The notes beneath the pieces are model-generated. The model did not search any database. It was not told where the DNA came from and was given only the letters and a program-made list of their open reading frames with translations. From Verrucomicrobiaceae bacterium (lineage in GTDB: Bacteria; Verrucomicrobiota; Verrucomicrobiia; Verrucomicrobiales; Verrucomicrobiaceae), in NCBI GenBank assembly GCA_016795465.1, contig JAEUHK010000112.1, positions 42,980 through 106,979 on the forward strand: a stretch of DNA of 64,000 nt, given 5' to 3'. The position numbers were made by a program, and so were the translations under genes. Positions 33,543 to 41,396 of the stretch are shown here, in pieces (position 1 is the stretch's first letter; the number at the start of each line of letters is the position of its first letter).

Positions 33543-35531
33543 ATGGATACTCCCTCTCTTCGCTCGCTACTGGCTCTCATGCTCGTCTCGTTTCCGCCTC
33601 TAGTGCAGGCACAGCTCGACTTTGGGGATGCTCCGGCGACTTATCAGACGCTGCTGCCCGGTGGGGCGCGGCATACCGTCGTGCTTAGCGGGCCGCGAAT
33701 GGGTTCTTTGATTGATCCAGAGGCTGATGGTCAGCCCGGTGCCGCGGCGCAAGGTGATGACGGCGCGACGCTGGATGATGAAGACGGCGTCACCAGCCCG
33801 CTGCAATGGGAGGCGAACACGCTGGTCACGATTCAGATCACGGTGAATAAAGCCTGCCGCCTCGATGCGTGGGTGGACTGGCGTGGTGACACGAGCTGGG
33901 GCGGTGGTGTGGATGACACGCTGGATCAGATCGCGCTGGCGCAGCCTTTGCAGGCGGGTGTGAATACCCTGAGCGTCTTCGTGCCACCTTTCGCGGTCGC
34001 TGGCGTGACGTATGCACGCTTTCGCGTGAGCACGACGGGCGGTCTGGGCACGGGCGGTCTCGCAGATGATGGCGAGGTGGAGGACTATCCGCTGCTCATC
34101 ACCGCCGCATCACTCCCCGCGACGCCCACGCTCGAAGTGACGAGCACCAACACGATCCGCTGGCAGGGGAATCCGGCGTATTCCTCGCAGTTGGAGCACA
34201 GCCCGAATCTCATCAATTGGAACACCCACTGGCTGCCCGAGCAGGAGACGGCGGGGGTGAACGAAGTCGTCGTGGAACCGGCGCAGGCAACAGGAGGCCG
34301 TCATTTCTACCGCCTCGTGCGCTCGCCGCTCATCACCTCGCCGATCCCTCTGCCGCCGCCGGGAGGCGAGTCCACGCATCAGTTCTTGAACCAAACCTTC
34401 GTGCATGATGGCATCGTGAGGCGCTACCGTCTGAAGTTGCCGAACAACTGGACGCCCACGCAGTCGTGGCCGCTGGTGCTGCTGCTGCCAGGGCATGGCG
34501 CCACGGTGGAGGATTTCTGGGGCCAGCGAGGCGGCCCAGGTGAGATGCTCGACATCGCCAACACAGATGGATGGATCCTTTGCTTCGCCGAGGCCATCTC
34601 AGGTGACGACAGTTACCGCTGGTTCACCTACAACGACCCGAATGTCCCGGTGAACATGGATATTCCCTGGCTCGATGATTATGGGTTCCTCAAGTCGCTC
34701 ACCACTCACCTGATGAACTCGGCCCTGAACATCGACTCGCAGCGTGTCTTCATGGCGGGCTTCTCCAATGGTGGAAACATGGCGCACTACGTCGCCTCCA
34801 AAGCGGACCACCCTTTTGCCGCCTTCGCCATGATGGACAGCGGCGTGCAATACTTTGTCCCTAATGCACCAACGACCGTCATCGCAAACCGCCCTCTGCC
34901 GGTCAAAGCGCGTCCTGTGCTGATCAACAACCAGATCGACAGCCTGCAGTGGCCTTATGAAGGATTCACACCGGGAGGCATGGGTGCCCCGTCACCAGGA
35001 GCCTTTGCCTGTGTCGCCCGCTGGGGCGTCGCCAATGGCGTGAGCGGTGCAAGCGCAGATCTGGTGCTGAATACCTACTCCACCGGTGCAACGAGCTTTG
35101 ACCAGACTCACACCTGGACCATAGCCCAGACCTCCATGCACTCGCCCGTTGAGGATTTGCGTCCCGATCAGGCATGGATTGATGGACTCATCTCCGACCC
35201 GCTGGGCTACGCCTTGCCTGGCTGGACGCACGGGCAGTTCATGCAGTTGCCCCTCACCCACAGACCGGTGGTGCCGCCGAGTCTGCGCGCTCTTTATCCA
35301 CAGACGATCATCCCCGATCCAGACAAGCCCTACCTCGCGATCTCAGTCGTCGGCACGTGGTCCGAGAAAAAATGGACGCCCTCTTTGCCCGGCTCTGATC
35401 CGAACAACGAGATCGTGCTCATCACGTTTGGCACTGGCGGGCACAACTGGCCCGAAGCCGACGGGCCTTGGGATGGAAATCGCAAGGTGCTGGAATTCTT
35501 CGCGGCACACCCGCTGCCATCGCCGCCGTGA
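33543..35531 (+). CDS. Secreted alpha/beta-hydrolase esterase with GEVED domain
   Basis: This 662-residue protein has a signal peptide (about 1-23), an N-terminal GEVED domain (DFGDAPATY at 26-34 to DDGEVEDYPLL at 175-185), a short sheet domain (195-260) and an alpha/beta-hydrolase related to PHB-depolymerase/feruloyl-esterase-like enzymes. The nucleophile is Ser408 in MAGFSNGGNMA; a late TGGHNWPEA gives His634. It is likely secreted to cleave ester bonds in polymers; the substrate is not shown. The C-terminus is a normal hydrolase end, without sorting tail. Confidence 0.82.
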   Translation: MDTPSLRSLLALMLVSFPPLVQAQLDFGDAPATYQTLLPGGARHTVVLSGPRMGSLIDPEADGQPGAAAQGDDGATLDDEDGVTSPLQWEANTLVTIQITVNKACRLDAWVDWRGDTSWGGGVDDTLDQIALAQPLQAGVNTLSVFVPPFAVAGVTYARFRVSTTGGLGTGGLADDGEVEDYPLLITAASLPATPTLEVTSTNTIRWQGNPAYSSQLEHSPNLINWNTHWLPEQETAGVNEVVVEPAQATGGRHFYRLVRSPLITSPIPLPPPGGESTHQFLNQTFVHDGIVRRYRLKLPNNWTPTQSWPLVLLLPGHGATVEDFWGQRGGPGEMLDIANTDGWILCFAEAISGDDSYRWFTYNDPNVPVNMDIPWLDDYGFLKSLTTHLMNSALNIDSQRVFMAGFSNGGNMAHYVASKADHPFAAFAMMDSGVQYFVPNAPTTVIANRPLPVKARPVLINNQIDSLQWPYEGFTPGGMGAPSPGAFACVARWGVANGVSGASADLVLNTYSTGATSFDQTHTWTIAQTSMHSPVEDLRPDQAWIDGLISDPLGYALPGWTHGQFMQLPLTHRPVVPPSLRALYPQTIIPDPDKPYLAISVVGTWSEKKWTPSLPGSDPNNEIVLITFGTGGHNWPEADGPWDGNRKVLEFFAAHPLPSPP

Positions 35532-35607
35532 GCGGCACACGGTTTCTCACTCATTTCGTTACCATGAGCCGGATGCAAAACACTCCAGCAGTGCCAAGGT
35601 CCGCGCG

Positions 35608-36186
35608 ATGCCCGACGCACCCGAGGACATGCCAGATCTGCTCGCCCGCGCCGCCGCGCGCGACGAGGGCGCGGCGCGTGCGCTCGTGGAAAAGCTCGGC
35701 CCGCTCGTCCAGCGCATCATCCTCGGCCATGGCACGCTGCGTCATGAGTGCGATGACCTCATGCAGGACATCTTTTTCAAAGTCTTCCGCTCCGCCGCCT
35801 CGTATCGCACCGACTCGCCGCTGGAGCACTGGGTGGCCACCATCGCGAAGCGCACCTGCCTCAACCGCCTCCGCCACCATCGCGCACGCCCCGAGCTCAC
35901 CTGGAGCGACCTCACACCGGAGCAGCAGGCCGTGCTCGATGAAGACCGCTCCCACGAAGACACCTCGCACAAAGGCGAGGACGCGCTCGCACTCATCGAG
36001 AGACTCCTCGCCACGCTCCCGCCGGCCGATGCGTGGCTGCTCCGCGCCATCGAACTCGAAGAACGCACCCTCGCTGACGTTTGCAGTGAGGCCGGCTGGA
36101 ACGCCACGCTCACCCGTGTGCGACTTTTCCGCGCCCGACGGCGTTTGAAGCAGGCCCTCATCCACCTCGAAACCTCCTCCCCATGA
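35608..36186 (+). CDS. ECF-type RNA polymerase sigma factor
   Basis: This 192-residue protein has region 2 (DDLMQDIFFKVFRSAASYRTDSPLEHW, typical of ECF) and region 4 (LATLPPADAWLLRAIELEERTLADVC...TRVRLFRARRRLKQAL). The ATG at 35608 gives a normal-length ECF sigma; AAGG lies eight bases upstream. Its stop overlaps the next ATG by ATGA, coupling it to a small membrane protein that is the best anti-sigma candidate. The genes it controls cannot be read from this window. Confidence 0.88.
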   Translation: MPDAPEDMPDLLARAAARDEGAARALVEKLGPLVQRIILGHGTLRHECDDLMQDIFFKVFRSAASYRTDSPLEHWVATIAKRTCLNRLRHHRARPELTWSDLTPEQQAVLDEDRSHEDTSHKGEDALALIERLLATLPPADAWLLRAIELEERTLADVCSEAGWNATLTRVRLFRARRRLKQALIHLETSSP

Positions 36187-36488
36187 AGAACGCTGACGAA
36201 AAACTCACCGAGCTTTGGAAAAGCGCCCGCACAGCCGCTACCAGCGATGTGTCTGCCGAGGAAACACTCACGCCTGGCATCGCCACACGCATTGCATCGC
36301 GTTGGACGACAGACATCGGATCATCCGGCACTCTTGCCAGCTTTGAGCGCATCACCGCGTGCTGTCTCGTGCCGTGTGTGATCGCCTTTGCCGCCATCGC
36401 CTGGCTCCGGCCCGCACCAGCCAGGATCGATCCCATGAGCGCGCTCTTCTCCGCTCACATCGAGGTCGAAAATGACCTTCCTTTCTGA
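36183..36488 (+). CDS. Small membrane protein, candidate anti-sigma factor
   Basis: This 101-residue protein has a polar N-terminus (MKNADEKLTELWKSARTAATSD), one membrane span (about 56-76; RITACCLVPCVIAFAAIAWL) and a short tail. It lacks the zinc HxxxCxxC motif of classical anti-sigmas. ATGA overlap with the ECF sigma gene supports a partner role. It could instead be a stand-alone membrane protein. Confidence 0.6.
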   Translation: MKNADEKLTELWKSARTAATSDVSAEETLTPGIATRIASRWTTDIGSSGTLASFERITACCLVPCVIAFAAIAWLRPAPARIDPMSALFSAHIEVENDLPF

Positions 36489-36509
36489 CCCTTCACACCG
36501 ACTTCATCC

Positions 36510-36899
36510 ATGGAACGCTCCCGCATCCTCCGCATCGTGTTCATGATTCTCTGCATTTTCGCCGCAGGGATCGGAATCGGCCGTTTCTTCATCCCGCCGC
36601 CGGATTTGAACGTCAAAGTGAGCGGCCTGGAGGGGCGTGAAATCTCGCCGCGCACCATCGTCGCCTACTACGACTCGAAGATTCACCTCACGCCTGAGCA
36701 GAAGCGCGCCTTTGGCCGCACAGCCGCTGATTTCGTGCGTGAACTCGCCACCACGCAGCCGCGCACGCAGGAGCGCTTTGACCTCTTCCACCGCTGCTAC
36801 CCAAAGCTGCGCGAGCACCTGCGCCCCGATCAACACGCAGCCTTTGACGCCATCACCGCGCAGCACACGCAGCGCATGAAGGAGCTGCTCGCGAAGTAG
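36510..36899 (+). CDS. Single-span periplasmic helical protein (CpxP/Spy-like)
   Basis: This 129-residue protein has one N-terminal span (about 7-28; ILRIVFMILCIFAAGIGIG) and a periplasmic helical domain with SKIHLTPEQKRAFGRTAADF and HLRPDQHAAFDAITAQH. LTPEQ-type helices recall periplasmic metal/stress sensors of the CpxP/Spy class. As the third gene after an ECF sigma it may be the sensing part of that cassette; function is inferred. The gene is 21 bases after the small membrane protein. Confidence 0.65.
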   Translation: MERSRILRIVFMILCIFAAGIGIGRFFIPPPDLNVKVSGLEGREISPRTIVAYYDSKIHLTPEQKRAFGRTAADFVRELATTQPRTQERFDLFHRCYPKLREHLRPDQHAAFDAITAQHTQRMKELLAK

Positions 36900-36922
36900 C
36901 TGAGCCGCAACTGCGCCTCGTG

Positions 36923-38806
36923 CTACGGCTTCTTCGTCGTCGCGGGCTGCATCGCGAGGTCGAGGAGGATGCGGAAGCCGGAGTTCGCGTGAGCGCGGCC
37001 GGGGTGGATGCCGTAGTGGTAGTCGGGGCGGGCCTGGCGGGGATTGCCAGTGGACCAGGAGCCGCCGCGCAGGCCGTAGAGGATGATGTTGCCATCGCCG
37101 ACGCTGTCGGGCGCGGGCGTGTCCACCCATTCGGCGACGTTGCCAAAGAGGTCGTAGAGGCCGAGGGCGTTCGGCTTGAAGCTGCCGACGGGCGCAGTGC
37201 GCGGAAAGGGATCGCGGCGATTGAAGAAGGGGGCGCCTTCAGGCCAGGGCTGCACTTCAGTGGCCTCGATGCCGCCGAAGTTCGCGAGCGCGGCGGGGTC
37301 TTCGCGTTGCCAGTCGGTGGTGTCGAGCGTGGCGAGTTCATTCCACTCGTTCTCACGGGGCAGGCGGTAGGCTTGCTCTTTGGTGAGGCGGCCTTCCTGT
37401 CGCTCTTTCCAGGTGAGCCAGGCGCAGAAAAGACGTGCTTCGATGAGATCGACGCCCGTGACGGGATGGTCGGGTGTTTGTGGAAAGCCGGGCGTGTCCC
37501 AGGTGGAGAGTCTTTCGCTACGCTCGGATTTTACCTCGCGCCCTTTGGTGAAGCCGCGGATCTGTTTGCGCGGATTGGCGAGACCCATGCGCCAGTCGGG
37601 CAGCACGGCATTTTCGGCTTCGCTGAAGGCGGTGTAGTCGCGCAAACGTGTCTCGTAGATGCTGATGAGCAGCGGGAGCTTCGGCAGCGGCACGAATTTC
37701 ATGCCGAGGCTGTTCTCCCAAGGCTTTTCTTTGGCTGCGGAGGCCGGTTTGGCGAAAACGGGCTTTGTGGGCTCAAAGTGGCGCGAGAGCACGAACCATG
37801 CGCCGAGGGCCCCACCGAGCCCGAGGACGGCAAAGGCGGCTGCGAGGGCAAAAACGAGTCGTGAGCGCTTTTGGCGCGAAGCATGTCGCGTGGCGATTTT
37901 TCGCACTTCAGCTGCCAAGTCGGCCACGGAGGCGGTGCGACGCTGCGGATCATCGGCGAGGGCTTCGGCGAGGATGCTGTCGATGCGTTTGTCGATGTCG
38001 ATGCGCTGCGAAAGCGGCGTGTATTGGCCCATGGGCACCGCGCCGCAGAGGAGCTCGTAAAGCAGCACGCCGAGGGCATACACATCGCTGCGTTGATCGG
38101 CCACACCGGCTTGTCGGGTGACTTCCGGGGCGATGTAGTAGGGCGTGCCAAAGGTGTCGCGTGTCTGCGTGAAGCCATACCAGTGCGAATCGTCCACCAA
38201 GGTCTTCGCGAGGCCGAAGTCGGCGATTTTCACGGTGCCGTCGCTGCCGACGAGGATGTTCGCGGGCTTGATGTCGCGATGCACGATGCCGCGCTCGTGC
38301 GCATGGGCAATGCCGGTGCAGACCTTGTCGAAGATCTCAAAGGCCTTCGGGGCTTCGAGTCGCTGCGCTTTGAGCAGTCGGCGGAGGTCGCAGCCGTCGA
38401 TGAATTCGCTGACGAGGTAGTGTCGGCCATCGGTGGTCTCACCCTGGTCGAGCACGTGGACCACGTTTTCATGACTGAGCTGCGCCATGGCGCTGACTTC
38501 ATTCTCAAATCGCGCCGTGACCTCGGGATCGCGAGTGAGACGGCCTGCAACGACCTTGATGGCGACGATCTGGCCATCGTGCAGCCTTTTGGCGCGATAC
38601 ACCTCGCCCATGCCACCGCCGCCGATGAGTTCGTGGACTTCGTAGCCGTCGATTTCGAGTGAGATGGCTTCTTTCTCGGTCACAGGCTCGTCGAGCAGGC
38701 TCATGAGGCCGTTTTTCATGCTGCGGGCCACGCAGGCCGGGCACAGGCCGTTCACGAGGAGATTTTCCTCCTGCGCGGAACCGCAACTGGGACAGGCGAT
38801 GCTCAT
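36923..38806 (-). CDS. Ser/Thr protein kinase fused to a formylglycine-enzyme-like domain
   Basis: This 627-residue protein has a zinc ribbon (CPSC at 5-8, CPAC at 22-25), a Hanks-type kinase (about 55-305) with GGGGMGEVY, Lys84, HRDIKPAN (177-184), DFG (196-198) and APE, one membrane span (317-340) and a C-terminal FGE/SUMF1-like domain (about 363-620; NSLGMKFVPL, HPVTGVDLIEARLFCAWL, NVAEWVDT, RGGSW, HANSGFRI). The usual C-x4-C cysteine pair of FGE is missing near RGGSW, so this half is probably a sensor or binding domain. Start overlaps the ECF sigma stop by ATGA, so the pair is one signalling unit. Confidence 0.88.
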   Translation of the reverse strand: MSIACPSCGSAQEENLLVNGLCPACVARSMKNGLMSLLDEPVTEKEAISLEIDGYEVHELIGGGGMGEVYRAKRLHDGQIVAIKVVAGRLTRDPEVTARFENEVSAMAQLSHENVVHVLDQGETTDGRHYLVSEFIDGCDLRRLLKAQRLEAPKAFEIFDKVCTGIAHAHERGIVHRDIKPANILVGSDGTVKIADFGLAKTLVDDSHWYGFTQTRDTFGTPYYIAPEVTRQAGVADQRSDVYALGVLLYELLCGAVPMGQYTPLSQRIDIDKRIDSILAEALADDPQRRTASVADLAAEVRKIATRHASRQKRSRLVFALAAAFAVLGLGGALGAWFVLSRHFEPTKPVFAKPASAAKEKPWENSLGMKFVPLPKLPLLISIYETRLRDYTAFSEAENAVLPDWRMGLANPRKQIRGFTKGREVKSERSERLSTWDTPGFPQTPDHPVTGVDLIEARLFCAWLTWKERQEGRLTKEQAYRLPRENEWNELATLDTTDWQREDPAALANFGGIEATEVQPWPEGAPFFNRRDPFPRTAPVGSFKPNALGLYDLFGNVAEWVDTPAPDSVGDGNIILYGLRGGSWSTGNPRQARPDYHYGIHPGRAHANSGFRILLDLAMQPATTKKP

Positions 38807-39513
38807 GCGACTTCTCCGAGGACGGAAAGCAGGTAGCGCAGCTCCGTTTCGACATCGCCGCCGCTTTCGAGCGTGGAGGCGACCTCGGAGCGCAGTTCAT
38901 CGGCGAGGCGTTTCCTCGCGCGGTGCATTTCGATCTTCACATGGCCTTCCGTCATGCCCAATGCAGCCCCGATCTCGGCGTAAGGTTTCAACAATTCGGG
39001 ATTTGCGAGTCCGGACTTCAACGCATCGAAGAGCGGCGTGCGTCCGCGATCCTCGAAATGCGCGGCCATGCGGTCCATGGAGCGTCGCAGCACGGACCAG
39101 GCCCAGCGGCGGTCGAACCACGCGTCCGCCACGTCCGGCGCGGCGGCCACATCAAAGGACTCCATCTCATCCATCGACACGATGGCCTGCCCGCCACCTC
39201 GCTTCTGCCGCGCGGCATCGCGGCGGGCATTCGAGAGATGATTGCGCACGGCCTGCATCATGTAGCTGCGCAGTTTCCCGCGCTCCGGAGCGACCTTGTG
39301 GAGATCGCCCTTCGTGATGAATTCCGACAAAAACTCCTGCGTGAAGTCCCGCGCCTCTTCACGCTCGCAGCCGAGCGCTCGCAGGTAGGTGTAAATCGCG
39401 GGCCAGTAGGCTTTGCAGATGTCCTCCAGCGCCTCGCGGGACTCCGGCGCCTCGGTTTGAGCCGTGAGCACCTGAGTCCAGGCAGTGGCGGGAAAAGGAG
39501 CGCGGGAGGGCAT
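38803..39513 (-). CDS. ECF-type RNA polymerase sigma factor (kinase-linked)
   Basis: This 236-residue protein starts MPSRAPFPATAWTQVLTAQ. Region 2 reads EDICKAYWPAIYTYLRALGCEREEARDFTQEFLSEFI and region 4 GAALGMTEGHVKIEMHRARKRLADEL. The TAWTQV start and the length recall the Planctomycetes/Verrucomicrobia ECF groups that pair with Ser/Thr kinases. Its stop overlaps the kinase ATG. The ATG at 39513 is preferred; an upstream start at 39606 would overlap the divergent kelch gene. Confidence 0.88.
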   Translation of the reverse strand: MPSRAPFPATAWTQVLTAQTEAPESREALEDICKAYWPAIYTYLRALGCEREEARDFTQEFLSEFITKGDLHKVAPERGKLRSYMMQAVRNHLSNARRDAARQKRGGGQAIVSMDEMESFDVAAAPDVADAWFDRRWAWSVLRRSMDRMAAHFEDRGRTPLFDALKSGLANPELLKPYAEIGAALGMTEGHVKIEMHRARKRLADELRSEVASTLESGGDVETELRYLLSVLGEVA

Positions 39514-39604
39514 GGGGTGAAAATAGGCGGCTGGAAAGAAATGACGATGACTTTGTAACCTGCCCTCACCGCCGGGGCTTCCCATGGCAGAACCCACTTC
39601 TGCC

Positions 39605-41377
39605 ATGATGCGATACCTAGCCCCTCTTTTGACACTATTGCTCCTCTCCAGTCCCGCCCTCGCCGTGCCGCGCGTGATTCAGCATCAAGGCCGCGTGCTG
39701 GTCTCCGGTGTGAATTTCACCGGCACGGCAGGCTTCAAGTTTGCGCTCGTGAGCAGCGATGGTGCGACGACTTTCTGGAGCAATGACGGCACGTCCGCCG
39801 CTGGCAGCGAGCCGACGGGTGCTGTGCCGCTAACGGTGACAAATGGCTCTTACACCGTCGGTTTGGGCGATACGACGCTGGCAAACATGCAGGTGGTGCC
39901 GCCCTCGGTCTTCATCGCGAACAACGATGTGCGTCTGCGCGTGTGGTTCAACGATGGGGCGCATGGCTGGCAGTTGCTGACGCCCGATCAACGGCTGGCA
40001 GCGGTGGCCTGGGCACTGTCGGCGCGCGAGGCAGAGGCGGTGGCGGATGGCTCGGTGACGAGTGCGAAGATCGCGAACGGCGCGGTGACGACGTCGGCGC
40101 TGGCAGGTGGCGCGGTGACGAGTGCGAAGATCGCGAACGGTGCGGTGAATGGCAGTGCGCTTGCGGCAGGCGTGATCTCGGCGAACCTCGCGGCGAGCGG
40201 CTACAGCGGCGTAGCCACGGGCGGCATTGTGTTTGGTCACACGGCAGCGGAAACGGCGCTGACAAACAGCGGCTTTGTGGCGCAGACGGCTTTCTCAGTG
40301 GGGCAAACGTGGACGCCCATGACGGGCTCGGGTGCGCCGACAGCCCGGACGTCGGCATCCTCGGTGTGGACGGGCACGGAGTGGATCATTTGGGGCGGCA
40401 TGAATGCGGAGGGAGTGGCGGCGCGGCTCAATACGGGTGCTCGCTACCACCCGACGACGAACTCCTGGACGGCGATGTCCACCACGAATGCGCCCACGGC
40501 ACGCAATGGACACTCGGCCGTGTGGACGGGCACGCAGATGTGGGTCTTCGGTGGACGCGTGGGAGCGGGGATCGGCACGCTCACGAACACGGGGGCCATC
40601 TACACGCCTGCAACGGACACCTGGACTGCGTTGCCAAGCACGAATGCACCGTCCGCTCGCGAGGGACACACAGCGACTTGGTTTGGCACCGGCATGTTGG
40701 TCTGTGGTGGCACGGATGCGAGCGGGGTGACGGGTGCCGCTGGTCGTCTCAATGACGGCGCGACGGCTTGGATCACGCCCGCAACGATGGGGGCGCGGAA
40801 GAATCACACGGCGGTCGCGAACGGAAACTATGTCTTCGTGTGGGGTGGCGAGGACAATGCGGGCACCGAGCTGCTCACCGGCGAGCGCTTCGACATTCTG
40901 ACCGGGCTTTGGATTGCGACGAACACGACGAACTGCGCGAGTGCGCGTCGCAATCACAACGCGGTCCCCGTGGGCGGGCAGGTCTATATCTGGGGCGGCT
41001 ACGATTCGACCGGGGCCGTGCTCAATACCGGTGCGATCTACAACGTGGGCGCACAGACATGGACGGCATGGAACACGAGTGGCGCACCTGCTGCGCGTGC
41101 GCTGAATGTGGCGGCTTGGACCGGTGGTCACCTTGTGCTCTGGGGCGGTGTGGATGGTGTCGGAAACGCACTGGACGATGGCGTGCTCTACTCCCCCGCG
41201 CTCGGCACCTGGACTCCCATGACGACGACGCTCTCGCCAACGGCGCGATGGTCGGCGCATCATGTATGGACGGGCCACGAGGTGCTGGTCTGGGGTGGCA
41301 GCAATGCGAGCAGCACCTTCACCACGGGCTCGCGCTTCAATCCGAACACCACGCTCTGGATGTATGTTCGCCAGTAA
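39605..41377 (+). CDS. Secreted kelch-propeller protein with tail-fibre-like N-terminus
   Basis: This 590-residue protein has a signal peptide (MMRYLAPLLTLLLLSSPALA). An N-terminal module (about 20-150; WSNDGTS, RLRVWFNDGAHGWQLLTPDQ) recurs in the next gene. A short block of TSAKIANGAVTTSALAGG repeats follows and resembles phage-tail-fibre stalks. Then come seven kelch repeats of the form W-T-x-M...P-x-A-R...W-T-G-x-x-x-x-W-G-G, which would close one seven-bladed propeller. It ends TTLWMYVRQ, like the next protein. It is probably a surface or extracellular binding protein. ATG 39605 or 39608 both precede the signal peptide. Confidence 0.85.
   Translation: MMRYLAPLLTLLLLSSPALAVPRVIQHQGRVLVSGVNFTGTAGFKFALVSSDGATTFWSNDGTSAAGSEPTGAVPLTVTNGSYTVGLGDTTLANMQVVPPSVFIANNDVRLRVWFNDGAHGWQLLTPDQRLAAVAWALSAREAEAVADGSVTSAKIANGAVTTSALAGGAVTSAKIANGAVNGSALAAGVISANLAASGYSGVATGGIVFGHTAAETALTNSGFVAQTAFSVGQTWTPMTGSGAPTARTSASSVWTGTEWIIWGGMNAEGVAARLNTGARYHPTTNSWTAMSTTNAPTARNGHSAVWTGTQMWVFGGRVGAGIGTLTNTGAIYTPATDTWTALPSTNAPSAREGHTATWFGTGMLVCGGTDASGVTGAAGRLNDGATAWITPATMGARKNHTAVANGNYVFVWGGEDNAGTELLTGERFDILTGLWIATNTTNCASARRNHNAVPVGGQVYIWGGYDSTGAVLNTGAIYNVGAQTWTAWNTSGAPAARALNVAAWTGGHLVLWGGVDGVGNALDDGVLYSPALGTWTPMTTTLSPTARWSAHHVWTGHEVLVWGGSNASSTFTTGSRFNPNTTLWMYVRQ
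40053..40140 (+). repeat. 28-bp direct repeat inside the kelch gene
   Basis: The 28-bp sequence starting CGGTGACGAGTGCGAAGATC occurs at 40053-40080 and exactly again at 40113-40140, a 60-bp period. It encodes the repeated VTSAKIANG stalk units. Confidence 0.85.
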
Positions 41378-41396
41378 CACTCCAGCTCTCCTCGTC

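Noticed and set aside
36923..38806. An active sulfatase-modifying enzyme
   Set aside because: The FGE-like half lacks the catalytic cysteine pair and no sulfatase gene is nearby.
40020..40210. Prophage remnant, because of tail-fibre-like repeats
   Set aside because: No other phage genes nearby, and a signal peptide plus kelch propeller indicate an exported cell protein.
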